Assembly (NCBI GenBank): GCA_030428395.1
Contig: JAUIDW010000020.1
Coordinates: 1-34,816 of the forward strand
Source of the DNA: a bacterium
GTDB lineage: Bacteria > Planctomycetota > UBA1135 > GCA-002686595
Direction: 5' to 3'
DNA: 34,816 nt
Shown here: piece after piece, positions 7,913 to 17,012 of the stretch
How the letters are laid out: each line of letters opens with the position of its first letter
How positions within the stretch are numbered: the first letter of the stretch is position 1
The notes under the pieces: model-generated
Database searches by the model: none
Told to the model about the DNA's origin: nothing
Seen by the model: the letters and a program-made list of their open reading frames with translations, nothing else
Translations under genes and position numbers: made by a program

Positions 7913-8896
7913 TCAGCCCGCGCCCAGCGGCGGCGGCGGCCGGTGCTCGCGCAGCCAGGCGAGCAGCGCCTCGAGGTCGGCGGGCAGGGGCTCCTCGAAG
8001 GCGAGCGCCTCGCCGGTGACCGGGTGGCGGAAGGCGAGGCCGGCGGCGTGCAGCGCCTGGCGCTGCGGGGCGGGCGCCTCGGGCGGCAGCCGCGCGGGCA
8101 CGCCGCGCGTGCGGTACACGCGGTCGCCGACGATGCCGTGGCCCGCGTGCGTCAGGTGCACGCGCAGCTGGTGCGTGCGGCCCGTCTTCGGCCGGCACTC
8201 GAGCAGCGCGAAGCCGTCGAAGCGCTCGCGCAGCTCCCAGTACGTCGAGGCCTCGCGCCCCTCGCCGGCGGGGAGCACGGCGAAGCGGTCGGGGTGCTTC
8301 GGCGAGCGCCCGATGGGGTCCTCGACCCAGCCGCTCTGGAAGCGCGGGACGCCGTGCACGAGCGCGAGGTAGCGCTTCTCGACGGCGCGCTCGCGGAATT
8401 GCGCCTGCAGCGCCTCCATCGCCTCCGCGGTGCGGGCGAGGACCATCAGGCCGCTGGTCCCGCGGTCGAGGCGGTGGACGATGCCCGGGCGGTCCTCGCC
8501 CTGGAGGCGCGGCAGCGGGCCCCAGCGTTCCTCCGCCCGGCCGGCGAGCGTGCCGGCGACGACCTCGCCCTGGGCGTGGCACAGCACGCCGGCCGGCTTG
8601 GCGAGCACGACGAGGTACGGGTCTTCCAGGAGGACGCGGGCCTCCCAGTCGAGGGACTCCGCCCCGGCCCGCGACGCGGCGGGAGCGAGCTCGACGGTGT
8701 GCCCCGCCTGCACCGGGTGGCCGGTGCGCTGCACGACCTCGCCCTCGACGCGCACGTCGCCCGCCTTCACCGCCGCCTGGACTCGGGAACGGGAAAGTCC
8801 CGCAACGGCGGCGAGGAACCGGTCGAGGCGCTCGCCCGCGGCGCGGGGCGGCACCGTGTACCGCTGGGTCTTCTCGGGGCTCGGTGTTTCGCTCAT
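7913..8896 (-). CDS. RluA/RluD-family RNA pseudouridine synthase
   Basis: The 327-residue product has an S4 RNA-binding domain at about residues 21-75 (GERLDRFLAAVAGLSRSRVQ) and an RluA-type catalytic domain from about 90. The signature HRLDRGTSGLMVLAR at 141-155 contains the catalytic Asp144, and GRTHQLRVHL, the conserved binding motif of this family, follows further on. These enzymes isomerise uridine to pseudouridine in 23S rRNA or tRNA; the S4 domain favours an RluD-like 23S role, but the exact sites cannot be told from sequence. The ATG at 8896 gives the expected short N-terminal extension. It is divergent from the HD-GYP regulator gene and convergent with the repeat-protein gene. Confidence 0.9.
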   Translation of the reverse strand: MSETPSPEKTQRYTVPPRAAGERLDRFLAAVAGLSRSRVQAAVKAGDVRVEGEVVQRTGHPVQAGHTVELAPAASRAGAESLDWEARVLLEDPYLVVLAKPAGVLCHAQGEVVAGTLAGRAEERWGPLPRLQGEDRPGIVHRLDRGTSGLMVLARTAEAMEALQAQFRERAVEKRYLALVHGVPRFQSGWVEDPIGRSPKHPDRFAVLPAGEGREASTYWELRERFDGFALLECRPKTGRTHQLRVHLTHAGHGIVGDRVYRTRGVPARLPPEAPAPQRQALHAAGLAFRHPVTGEALAFEEPLPADLEALLAWLREHRPPPPLGAG

Positions 8897-8997
8897 GGCT
8901 GCGTGGACGATCTTCGCGTGCGCCTAGGATTCCCGAATTTGCAACCGCGGCGCTTCGACGGGCTCGACCGAGTCCGATTCTGGTGTCGCGGATCGCT

Positions 8998-9025
8998 TTT
9001 GGAAACGACGCGGGCCTGGTAAAAA
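8998..9025 (+). promoter_or_regulatory. Possible sigma-70 promoter for the HD-GYP gene
   Basis: TTTGGA at 8998-9003 and TAAAAA at 9020-9025, separated by 16 bases, make a plausible -35/-10 pair about 46 bases before the ATG at 9072. This is one of the few AT-rich patches in the window. Confidence 0.35.
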
Positions 9026-9071
9026 CCTCCCGGGGAATGGGGATGGATGGGACTCGCGGTGTCTCTGTCCG

Positions 9072-10184
9072 ATGCACAACAAAGCGATCCGCGTACTGCT
9101 CGTCGACGACGAAGTCGAAGTCGCTGAACGTCTCGCCGCCCGCCTGGCGGGGCACGGGTTCGAGATGGTCCTGGCCAACTCGGTCGACGACGCCATCCGC
9201 CGCCTGCAGGACACCCCGCTCGACGCGGTGGTGACCGACGTCCTGTTCGACGGTCGCCCGGAGGGACACACGCTCGTCGAGGCCGTCGGCGCGCACCAGG
9301 AGGGCTGTCCCGTGTTCGTGATGACGGGCTTCCCCGTCGTCTCCGGCGCGGTGACCGCGATGAAGTCCGGCGCGCTGGACTACCTCCCCAAGCCGATCGA
9401 CCCGGTCAACATGGTGGCGATGATCCACCGCGCCGTGCGCGAGCGCGACGTGCACGTGGAGCAGCTCGAGTTCTCCGAGCTGGTCGACATCGTCTCCGGC
9501 CTGGTGGCCAACACGATCGAGCGCATCGACCCGTACACCGCCGGGCACGGCCAGCGCACGCGCCGCTACTGCGACGTGATGGCCGACCGGGCCAGCCTGG
9601 AGCCGCGCGTGCGCGAGCGCCTGCAGCTCGCCGCGATCGCCCACGACTACGGCAAGATCTACCTCGAGGACCTCGGCTTCCTGACGAAGGAGGGGCCGCT
9701 GACCGACCGGGAGTACCAGTCGGTGAAGCAGCACCCGCTCCTGGGCGCCGAGAAGCTCGGCAACACGCCGCACCTCAAGGACGTCTGCCGGTGGATCGCG
9801 GAGCACCACGAGCGCTGGGACGGCCGCGGCTATCCCTACGGCCGCAAGGCCGAGGAGATCTCGCTGCCCGGCCGCATCCTCGGGATCGTCGAGGTGTTCG
9901 ACAGCCTGGCGACGCGGCGCTCGTACAAGCAGCCGTGGCCGCTCGAGAAGGTGATGGACTTCTTCGAGGACCACCGCGGGAAGAACTTCGATCCCGACCT
10001 GACCGACCTGTTCCTGCAGGAGCTCGAGGACAACGGCGAGGAGTGGATCGCCCAGCCCCAGCGCGACCGCGCGGCCCTCGGGCTCGACACCTCCCCGACC
10101 GTCGGCGCGCACGGATCCAGCGCGACCCCCAACGGCAACGGGGCCAAGGTGCTCGCGCGCCGCGCCGTCGGCGACGCCTCCTGA
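9072..10184 (+). CDS. Response regulator with HD-GYP domain (predicted cyclic-di-GMP phosphodiesterase)
   Basis: The 370-residue product has a receiver domain at residues 5-122: acidic pair Asp12-Asp13, phospho-acceptor Asp56 (AVVTDVLF), Thr85 and Lys107 (YLPKPID). An HD-GYP domain follows (about 135-335) with the metal-binding HD at 191-192 (AIAHDYGKIYLEDL) and the signature HHERWDGRGYP at 245-255. All key residues are present, so it is predicted to hydrolyse cyclic di-GMP when phosphorylated by a histidine kinase. No kinase gene lies nearby, so it is an orphan regulator. The C-terminal 40 residues are low-complexity. The ATG at 9072 gives a normal receiver N-terminus; no clear Shine-Dalgarno is seen. 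Confidence 0.92.
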   Translation: MHNKAIRVLLVDDEVEVAERLAARLAGHGFEMVLANSVDDAIRRLQDTPLDAVVTDVLFDGRPEGHTLVEAVGAHQEGCPVFVMTGFPVVSGAVTAMKSGALDYLPKPIDPVNMVAMIHRAVRERDVHVEQLEFSELVDIVSGLVANTIERIDPYTAGHGQRTRRYCDVMADRASLEPRVRERLQLAAIAHDYGKIYLEDLGFLTKEGPLTDREYQSVKQHPLLGAEKLGNTPHLKDVCRWIAEHHERWDGRGYPYGRKAEEISLPGRILGIVEVFDSLATRRSYKQPWPLEKVMDFFEDHRGKNFDPDLTDLFLQELEDNGEEWIAQPQRDRAALGLDTSPTVGAHGSSATPNGNGAKVLARRAVGDAS

Positions 10185-10488
10185 CGACCGCCCGCGCCCG
10201 GGGGCGGCTCGCCCCTGCTTCCCCGGGACCGGCACCCCCGAGACCGGCTCGGCCGCCCCGCGGTCGGGCCGGTTCGCGTCGGGGGCCGGGGGCTCCGCGG
10301 GGACCCGCACCCCCCTCGCGGGCGCTCGTCGCCGCCGCCCCGGCGCCGTCGTTGCGCCCTCCGGGGACGCCGGTAACATCGTCCGGCTCCTGACCTAGAA
10401 GGGCGCAGGGTCGCGGACGATCGCCGCCGCCCCGCCCACGGCCGACCCTTCCCCGGGTCGAGGCCCCCAGACTCCCGAGAGAGGTCTC
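10185..10488 (+). other. Intergenic region before the SUMF1-like gene
   Basis: About 300 bases without a credible gene. The first 30 bases contain a short CCGCCC/GGGCGG inverted repeat that could weakly end the upstream transcript. Near 10342-10379 two overlapping promoter readings exist: TTGCGC (10352) with TAACAT (10374) at 16-base spacing for sigma-70, or a GG-N10-GC pattern (10342-10355, ending TTGC) for sigma-54. Neither is strong. Confidence 0.4.
10352..10379 (+). promoter_or_regulatory. Possible promoter of the SUMF1-like gene
   Basis: TTGCGC, 16 bases, then TAACAT, about 110 bases before the ATG at 10489. A weaker sigma-54-like match (GGC at 10342 with TTGC ending at 10355) overlaps it, so the responsible sigma factor is uncertain. 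Confidence 0.3.
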
Positions 10489-12264
10489 ATGAACTCGATG
10501 CTCCTCGCCGTGGCGCTCAGCCTGGCGCCCTTCTCCTCCTCCTCCACCGGCGCCGACCCGGAGCCCCCGCCGGGCATGGTCCTGATCCGCGGCGGCCGCG
10601 GCTCGGTCGGCCTGGACGAGAAGGAGGCGCTGCGCCTCGGCGCCGAGATCCCCGACAAGTTCGAGGTCTTCGCGCGCTCGACGCCCATGCACGAGGTCCG
10701 CTTCGACGACTTCTTCCTGATGACCACCGAGGTCACCAACGAGCAGTACGCGGAGTTCGTGAAGGCCACCGGCCACCGGCCCCCCCGCTCCTGGGGCGCC
10801 AAGGCCATCGAGCAGGTCGGGCTGGCCGAGTTCCGCGAGGAGCTGGGCCGCAAGACCGAGGAGGCCCTGGCCGAGGGCAAGCCGCGCCCGAAGGACAAGT
10901 TCGACGCCGAGCGCTGGTGGGACAAGAACTGGGAGCGCTCCGACTGGGCCATCCCCTCGGGTGCCGAGCACCAGCCGGTGACGTTCGTCGACTACCAGGA
11001 CGCCCAGGCCTACGCGCGCTGGGCCGGCCTGCGCCTGCCGACCGAGTTCGAGTACCAGTACGCCGGCCGCGGTCGGACCAAGAACCAGTACCCCTGGGGC
11101 GAGGCCTGGGCCGCCAACGCCGCCGTCAGCGTCGACCTGCGCCGCAGCGAGCCGCTGCCGGTGGCCTCGACGCCCGCGGGCGTGACGGAGACGGGGCTCT
11201 ACGACCTGGTCGGGAACGTCTGGGAGTGGACCGACAGCCCGTTCGTCATGTACCCGAAGCACAAGATGCTCCAGCTCGAGATCAAGGAGCGGAAGACCAA
11301 GCGCCAGATCGACGCCGTGATCGACTGGGACCCCGACCGCCGCGTCGCGGTCGGCGGCTCGTTCCAGAACAGCCCGGCCGCGTGCCAGCTGTGGGGCCGC
11401 AACGACGCCTCGCGCATCCAGCGCACGAACGCCCTCGGGTTCCGCTGCGCCGCCAGCTCGACGCCCGGCGTCGACATGGCGCAGACGGTGCTGCGCGACG
11501 ACCTGCCGACCTCGAAGCGCCCCGCCGGCGCGATCTACGCGCCCGACCGGGCCATCGCCGCGGACAAGTGGTCCTCGCGCCCGGGCGAGGTGATGGTGCG
11601 CGACAAGGACGGCAAGGCCTCGCGCCTCGAGACCTACGCCGTGATCACGGGGTACGAGTACGTGCTCTTCCTCCCCGTCGAGCAGGTCGACGCCGTCGCC
11701 GTGAAGGACCTGGACGAGCTCTCGATCGAGACCGCCCCCGTGCACTTCGGCGTCCTGTCGATCACCGAGCCGGCGCTCGTCCCGGAGCTCCCCGCGGGCA
11801 CGTACACGCTGGCCTACCGCGGCGGCGGCGAGCCGCGGCGCCGCGGCCGGTCGGCGACGGCCGAGACCGAGGACCCGACCGACTCCTACCGCCAGGACCC
11901 GGAGATCGAGGCGGCCGACGTCGAGGTGCCGCTGCCCGAGGGCATGAACCGCGAGCAGGCGAACTTCGTCTTCTACGACGTGGAGGGCGAGCCCGTCGCG
12001 TTCCTGCCGCTCGACACGCCGCTGACCTCCAAGCGGCCCGAGCAGCCGACCGTCCGCATCGGCCCGGGGACGCGCGAGGTCGTCGAGCAGCGCGAGAACC
12101 CGAAGAACGGCAAGATGGAGGACGTCGTGGTGCAGAAGCCCGTGACCGTCGCCTCCTTCCACCTGACGACGCTCGCCAAGGTCTCGAACAAGGGCTACGT
12201 GTTCGACCTGCCCATCAAGTTCGAGGAGGGCTCGATCGGCGAGGGCTGGCGCGAGCCCCGCTAG
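10489..12264 (+). CDS. SUMF1/formylglycine-generating-enzyme-like protein, probably secreted and non-canonical
   Basis: The 591-residue product starts with a short hydrophobic signal-like stretch (MLLAVALSLAPFSSSS). An FGE-sulfatase fold covers about residues 28-320: PPPGMVLIRGG, TTEVTNEQYAEFV, the typical LRLPTEFEYQYAGRG and GLYDLVGNVWEWT, then GGSF and LGFRCA near the end. Of the two active-site cysteines of true formylglycine-generating enzymes, the second appears at Cys299 (SPAAC), while the position of the first holds Asn294. It is therefore unlikely to make formylglycine, and no sulfatase gene is nearby. About 270 further residues, beta-rich and unrecognised, follow. Many SUMF1-fold proteins in these bacteria bind ligands or cofactors instead. 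AGAGAGG lies upstream of the ATG at 10489. Confidence 0.82.
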   Translation: MNSMLLAVALSLAPFSSSSTGADPEPPPGMVLIRGGRGSVGLDEKEALRLGAEIPDKFEVFARSTPMHEVRFDDFFLMTTEVTNEQYAEFVKATGHRPPRSWGAKAIEQVGLAEFREELGRKTEEALAEGKPRPKDKFDAERWWDKNWERSDWAIPSGAEHQPVTFVDYQDAQAYARWAGLRLPTEFEYQYAGRGRTKNQYPWGEAWAANAAVSVDLRRSEPLPVASTPAGVTETGLYDLVGNVWEWTDSPFVMYPKHKMLQLEIKERKTKRQIDAVIDWDPDRRVAVGGSFQNSPAACQLWGRNDASRIQRTNALGFRCAASSTPGVDMAQTVLRDDLPTSKRPAGAIYAPDRAIAADKWSSRPGEVMVRDKDGKASRLETYAVITGYEYVLFLPVEQVDAVAVKDLDELSIETAPVHFGVLSITEPALVPELPAGTYTLAYRGGGEPRRRGRSATAETEDPTDSYRQDPEIEAADVEVPLPEGMNREQANFVFYDVEGEPVAFLPLDTPLTSKRPEQPTVRIGPGTREVVEQRENPKNGKMEDVVVQKPVTVASFHLTTLAKVSNKGYVFDLPIKFEEGSIGEGWREPR

Positions 12265-12287
12265 ACCGAGCCCGCCCGGGAACACCA

Positions 12288-12325
12288 GCGGAGACGGCCC
12301 GCCCGGCGCGGGCCGTCTCCGCGTT
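12288..12325 (+). terminator. Intrinsic terminator after the SUMF1-like gene
   Basis: A perfect 15-bp stem (12288-12302 with 12308-12322, arms containing GGAGACGGCCC and GGGCCGTCTCC) closes a CCGGC loop and is followed by GTTCGTTCC, a weak T-rich tail. It lies between convergent genes, so it may also stop transcripts from the minus strand. Confidence 0.75.
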
Positions 12326-12411
12326 CGTTCCGCGGCCCGCGCGGGCGGCTCGCGGCGCAGCCCCGGCCCCGTCCGGTCGCCGGCGCGACGCGCACCCCGC
12401 CGCGGCGGGGG

Positions 12412-14196
12412 CTACCGGCCGAGCCGCAGGTCGAGCCAGGCGTCGGCGTGCACCTCGGGCGAGGCCGGGTCGTACGCGGCGGGCGCGCCGTCGATCCGCG
12501 CGGTGACGCCGACGGCCGTGCGCGCGACCTCCAGCGCCAGCAGGAGCACGGCCAGCGCCCCGGCGGCGACCGGCAGCAGCGGGCGGCCGCCCACTTGCCG
12601 TCCGGCGAGCGGCGCGCACGCCGCGGCCAGGCCCGCGGCGAGCAGCGGGGCCAGGCCGGCGAGCGCCACCGCTCCCTGGCGCGCGTAGCCGTAGAACGCC
12701 ACGGCCACGAGGAGCTTGCTGGCGAGGAACAGCCACCAGGGCGCGAGGGGCGCGCCCTCGCGCACCAGGCGCCGGGCCCCCACCGCGGCCAGGGCCAGCA
12801 CGGCGACCGTCCACGGGATCGCGGCGGCGCCGCCGGGCGCGGCGAGGTCGACCGCGCGCCGCACGTCCCAGCCCCCCGCCGGCAGGTTGAACCCGCCGAG
12901 CCCCTGCCCCACGCCGGCGAGGAAGCGCCCGAGCTTGCGGCCGACGAGCCCCAGCCACCCCGCGGGGTCGGCCGCGACCTCCGCGAGGCCCGCGCGGTAG
13001 CCGTCGTTCACCAGCGCGAGGTGCGGCGGGTACTCGAAGGCCAGCTCGGGGGGCGGCAGGCCCGCGACCAGCTCGCGCGGGTAGGCGTCGGCGCCGCCCG
13101 CGAGCGGCGGCGGGCGCTCGAGCCGCGCGCGGTCGAACCCGCCGGAGCCGCCGGGCACGTTCGCCAGCGCGAAGTTCAGCGGGCCGTACAGCGCCACGAG
13201 GAAGCGCGTGGAGAGCGGCCGCGGGCGCGCGCCGAAGGCCTCCTCGAGCACTCCGAAGTCCTCGGCGCGCACCGAGCTGCCGCCGCGGTGCAGCACGGTG
13301 GCCGCCACGAAGGCGGACGACGAGCGCCGCGCGAAGGCCGGCAGCGCCTGGCGCTCCGCGAGCGCGCCGGGCGTCCACAGCAGGACCGACGTGCGCTGCT
13401 CGATCGCCGCCAGCGCGGCGGCGGCCGCCGGCGGCTGCGGGCGCTCGACGGTGTTGAAGCGCGCGACCGCGCCCCAGGCCGCGGCGTGCCACGGCGCCAG
13501 GGCGAGCACCAGCGCGGCCAGTGCGGCGCCCGCCACGCGCAGCGCGTGGCCGCGCCGCGCGCGACCGTGGGCCTCCGCGTCGGCCGCGCCGTCCGCCCGC
13601 CGCGCGATCCACGCCAGGTGCAGGAGCGCGGGCGCGACGTACGCGGCGTGCTCCGCGCGCAGCAGGCAGCCCGCCGCGGCGACGAGCCCCCACGCCACCG
13701 CGCGGCCGACGCCCGGCGCGCGCGCGAGCGAGGCGTGCAGGCCCAGCCCCGCCAGCGCGACGAGCAGGTACGGCGCCTCGCTGTTCACGGAGCTCGCGAG
13801 CCCGATCCAGGCGCTGGAGCCGGCCGCCAGGGCGCCCGCGAGGGCCGCGCGCCCCGCGCCGATCGTCGCGCGCAGGGCCAGGTACGTCGCCGGCGCCGCC
13901 GCGGCCCCCAGCACCTGCCACGCCAGGCGCAGCCGCCCGACGCCCGCGGGCGTGCCGTCCCACAGCCAGGCGACCAGGTGGGCCGTCCCCGGCGGGCGCA
14001 GCGGCAGGCCCAGCTCGAACGGCTCGCCGCGCAGCAGGGCGGAGGCGTGGCGCAGCCACAGGCGCGCGTCGCCCTCGTAGACGAGCGCGAACGGCCAGGC
14101 GGCGTCCGGCCCCGCGTGCGCGAACAGCACGCGCAGCGCCAGCGCCGCCGCGAACAGCAGCAGCGCGACCGCCAGGGGACCGCGGGGGGCCCTCAA
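12412..14196 (-). CDS. Multi-pass membrane glycosyltransferase, GT39/ArnT-like
   Basis: The 594-residue product is strongly hydrophobic with about ten membrane segments and ends in a soluble tail. The N-terminal pattern resembles GT39/PMT-type enzymes that use polyprenyl-phosphate sugars: a first membrane helix (LAVALLLFAAALALRVLFA), an acidic loop motif YEGDARLWLRHA, PLRPPGTAHLVAW, and VNSEAPYLLVALAGLGLHAS in a later helix. It probably moves sugars onto lipid or protein at the outer face of the membrane; the substrate is unknown. The start is taken as TTG at 14196, overlapping the valS stop as TTGA, because no ATG or GTG precedes the first helix closely and the frame is otherwise embedded in valS. 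Translational coupling to valS is implied, though the functions look unrelated. Confidence 0.72.
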   Translation of the reverse strand: MRAPRGPLAVALLLFAAALALRVLFAHAGPDAAWPFALVYEGDARLWLRHASALLRGEPFELGLPLRPPGTAHLVAWLWDGTPAGVGRLRLAWQVLGAAAAPATYLALRATIGAGRAALAGALAAGSSAWIGLASSVNSEAPYLLVALAGLGLHASLARAPGVGRAVAWGLVAAAGCLLRAEHAAYVAPALLHLAWIARRADGAADAEAHGRARRGHALRVAGAALAALVLALAPWHAAAWGAVARFNTVERPQPPAAAAALAAIEQRTSVLLWTPGALAERQALPAFARRSSSAFVAATVLHRGGSSVRAEDFGVLEEAFGARPRPLSTRFLVALYGPLNFALANVPGGSGGFDRARLERPPPLAGGADAYPRELVAGLPPPELAFEYPPHLALVNDGYRAGLAEVAADPAGWLGLVGRKLGRFLAGVGQGLGGFNLPAGGWDVRRAVDLAAPGGAAAIPWTVAVLALAAVGARRLVREGAPLAPWWLFLASKLLVAVAFYGYARQGAVALAGLAPLLAAGLAAACAPLAGRQVGGRPLLPVAAGALAVLLLALEVARTAVGVTARIDGAPAAYDPASPEVHADAWLDLRLGR

Positions 14197-16886
14197 GAGC
14201 CGGCGGCGGACCCCTGCTCCAGCCCGTCGAGGTTGCGCTCGAGCAGGGCGAGCTCGGCGGCGAGCTTGTCGCGCCGCTCGCGCTCGCCGGCGACGACGTC
14301 GGGGTCGGCGCGGTCGAGGAAGCCCGCGTTCGAGAGCTTCTTGTCCAGGCCCGCCAGGCCGCCGCGGACCTTGTCGGCGCGGCGCGCGAGCACCTCGCTG
14401 AGCGCCTGGAAGTCCACGTCCTCGCCGAGCACGACGAACACCTGCAGCGAGCCGGCGAGGCCCACGGCGGAGCGCGCCGGCCGCTCGGCGGTCGCGACGA
14501 CGTCGTAGTCCTCGAGGTGCGCGAGGGCGCGCGCCGAGGCGCCGTGCTCGTCGAGCACGCGGCGCACCTCGGGGTCCTCGCAGGCGAGCACCGCGCGCAG
14601 CGGCTTGCGCTCGCCGATCGAGGTCAGCGCCCGCACGCTGCGCACCGCGCCGACCAGGTCCTGGATCACGCCCATCTCGCGCTCCGCGTCCGCGTCGGCC
14701 GCCAGCCCGGCCCCGTCGGGCCAGGCCGCGTTCATCAGCATCGGGCCGCCGGCCTCGCCCAGGGTGTCGTGCAGCGCCTCCCACAGCACCTCGGTGACGT
14801 ACGGCGCGAACGGGTGCAGCAGCGCCAGCGAGTCCCGCAGGACGCGCGCCAGGGTGCCGCGCGCCGCGGCGCCGTCCGCGCCCTCGTCGGCCATGCGCGG
14901 CTTGGCCAGCTCGACGTACCAGTCGCAGAAGTCGTTCCAGACGAAGCGGTACAGCGTGGTGGCCGCCTCGTTCAGGTGGTACTGCTCGAGCGCCGTCGAG
15001 ACCTCCGCGCGCACGGTCGCGAGCCGCGAGAGGATCCAGCGGTCCTCCAGCCGCACCGCGGCGGCCGACGTCCCGTCCCCGCGCTCGCCGCCCAGGCTGA
15101 GCAGCACGAAGCGCGCGGCGTTCCAGACCTTGTTGGCGAAGCGCCAGCCCTGCTCGAAGCGGTCGGGCGCGAGCTTCGTGTCCTGGCCCTCCTTGGTCAG
15201 CAGGATCAGGCTGAAGCGCACGGCGTCGGCGCCGTACTGCTCGATCATCTCGATCGGGTCGATGCCGTTGCCGGCACTCTTCGACATCCGCCGGCCCTTG
15301 GCGTCGAGCACCGTGGCGTTGATGTGGCAGACGTCGAAGGGGCAGCGCTGCTCGGCCGGCAGGTGGTCGAGGAACTCGTACCCCGCCATGACCATGCGCG
15401 CGACCCACAGGTAGATGATCTCGCGGGCCGTCGCCAGGAACTGGGTCGGGTAGAAGCTCGCGAGGTCGTCGGTGCGGTCGGGCCAGCCCAGGGTCGCGAA
15501 GGGCCACAGCCACGACGACGCCCACGTGTCGAGCACGTCGTCGTCCTGGCGCACGATCGGCTTGCCCGTCTTCGGATGGGGCGCGCCCGGCTCCAGCTCG
15601 TCGCGCGACGCGACCGGGACGCCGTCCTCGTCGTACCAGACCGGGATGCGGTGACCCCACCAGAGCTGGCGCGAGATGCACCAGTCCTGCACGTTCTCGA
15701 GCCAGTCCAGGTAGACCTTCGACCAGCGCTCGGGGGTGAACCGCAGCGCGCCGTCCTTCACCGCCGCGATGGCGGGCTCGGCCAGCGGCTGCATCTTCAC
15801 GAACCACTGCTCGCTGACGAGCGGCTCGATGGCGGTCTTCGAGCGGTCGCTGACCGGCACGTTGTGCTCGATCTGCTCGGTCTTCTCGAGCAGCCCCAGC
15901 TCGTCGAGCTGCGCCACCACCTCCTTGCGGGCGGCCTCGCGGCTCTTGCCGGCGAACGGCCCGGCCTCCTCGTTCAGCGTGCCGTCCTTGTTCAGCACGT
16001 TGACGATCGGCAGCCCGTGGCGATGGCCGCGCTCGTAGTCGGCGGGGTCGTGCCCCGGCGTGACCTTCACGGCGCCGGTGCCGTAGGCGGGGTCGACGGT
16101 GTCGTCGGCCACCAGCGGGATAGCGCGGTCGAGGAACGGCAGGACGACGTTCTTGCCGACGAGGTCGGCGTAGCGCTCGTCGTCGGGGTGCACCGCCACG
16201 CCCGTGTCGCCGAACATGGACTCGGGCCGCGTGGTCGCCACGACGACGTGCCGGGACGCGTCGCCCTCGAGCGGGTAGCGCAGGTACCACAGCTTGCTCT
16301 TCTGCGGCACGTACTCGATCTCGTCGTCGGAGACCGCCGTCCCGAGCTTGCAGTCCCAGTTCACCAGGCGCGCGCCGCGGTAGACGAGCCCCTTCTCCCA
16401 CAGGCGCACGAAGGCCTCGCGCACCGCGCGCGACATGTCCTCCTCCAGCGTGAAGCGCGTCCGCGACCAGTCGCAGGAGGCCCCCAGGCGGCGGAGCTGC
16501 TCCAGGATCTTGCCGCCGTGCGTGTCGCACCAGTCCCAGACCTCCTTCAGGAAGGCCTCGCGCCCCATCTCCTCGCGCGTCTTGCCCTCGGCGAAGAGGC
16601 GCTTCTCGACCACCGCCTGGGTGGCGATGCCCGCGTGGTCGGTGCCGGGGACCCACAGCGCCCGGAAGCCGCACATGCGCCGGTGGCGGATCACGACGTC
16701 CTGGATCGTGTTGTTGAGGGCGTGCCCCATGTGCAGGACGCCGGTCACGTTCGGGGGCGGGATCATCACCGTGAAGGTGCGACCCCCGGGGGCGTCCGCG
16801 CGGGGCTGGAAGCCCCCGCTCGCGTCCCAGGCGGCGTAGATGCGGCCCTCGTGGGCCTCCGGCTCGTAGCGGGTCGACAGTTCCAT
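14193..16886 (-). CDS. valS: Valyl-tRNA synthetase
   Basis: The 897-residue product attaches valine to tRNA-Val. It has the class I signature HMGH at residues 52-55 (PPPNVTGVLHMGHALNNT), an editing domain in the middle, RMSKSAGNGIDP around 530 corresponding to KMSKS, the anticodon-binding domain, and the C-terminal coiled coil typical of ValRS (DKLAAELALLERNLDGLE). The length is normal for the bacterial enzyme. The ATG at 16886 (MELSTRYEPEAHE) is chosen because it matches the usual N-terminus; the frame stays open to 16970 but the extra 28 residues are Gly/Ala-rich and unlike the family. No T-box or clear Shine-Dalgarno is seen upstream. The stop overlaps the start of the GT39-like gene. Confidence 0.96.
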   Translation of the reverse strand: MELSTRYEPEAHEGRIYAAWDASGGFQPRADAPGGRTFTVMIPPPNVTGVLHMGHALNNTIQDVVIRHRRMCGFRALWVPGTDHAGIATQAVVEKRLFAEGKTREEMGREAFLKEVWDWCDTHGGKILEQLRRLGASCDWSRTRFTLEEDMSRAVREAFVRLWEKGLVYRGARLVNWDCKLGTAVSDDEIEYVPQKSKLWYLRYPLEGDASRHVVVATTRPESMFGDTGVAVHPDDERYADLVGKNVVLPFLDRAIPLVADDTVDPAYGTGAVKVTPGHDPADYERGHRHGLPIVNVLNKDGTLNEEAGPFAGKSREAARKEVVAQLDELGLLEKTEQIEHNVPVSDRSKTAIEPLVSEQWFVKMQPLAEPAIAAVKDGALRFTPERWSKVYLDWLENVQDWCISRQLWWGHRIPVWYDEDGVPVASRDELEPGAPHPKTGKPIVRQDDDVLDTWASSWLWPFATLGWPDRTDDLASFYPTQFLATAREIIYLWVARMVMAGYEFLDHLPAEQRCPFDVCHINATVLDAKGRRMSKSAGNGIDPIEMIEQYGADAVRFSLILLTKEGQDTKLAPDRFEQGWRFANKVWNAARFVLLSLGGERGDGTSAAAVRLEDRWILSRLATVRAEVSTALEQYHLNEAATTLYRFVWNDFCDWYVELAKPRMADEGADGAAARGTLARVLRDSLALLHPFAPYVTEVLWEALHDTLGEAGGPMLMNAAWPDGAGLAADADAEREMGVIQDLVGAVRSVRALTSIGERKPLRAVLACEDPEVRRVLDEHGASARALAHLEDYDVVATAERPARSAVGLAGSLQVFVVLGEDVDFQALSEVLARRADKVRGGLAGLDKKLSNAGFLDRADPDVVAGERERRDKLAAELALLERNLDGLEQGSAAGS

Positions 16887-17012
16887 GGATGTCCCGGGCT
16901 CGTGCGTGGCGGCGCGCGCGTCCGCGCGCGGCGAGCCCGCCACTTCACCGCCCCCGCCGGGGGGGGTCAAGGGACGCGGGCCGTCCGGGGTCCGGGACGC
17001 CGGGCGGCAGCG

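Noticed and set aside
4377-8372. Very long Arg/Ala-rich open frame on the plus strand over the carboxypeptidase-regulatory gene, and similar long frames elsewhere (for example 1439-4702 and 13521-17165)
   Set aside because: Extreme GC content suppresses stop codons. These frames give low-complexity Arg/Ala/Gly/Pro proteins, have poor codon structure and overlap clear family members.
7943-9022. 359-codon plus-strand frame opposite the pseudouridine synthase gene
   Set aside because: The minus-strand frame carries complete S4 and RluA motifs; the plus frame is its shadow.
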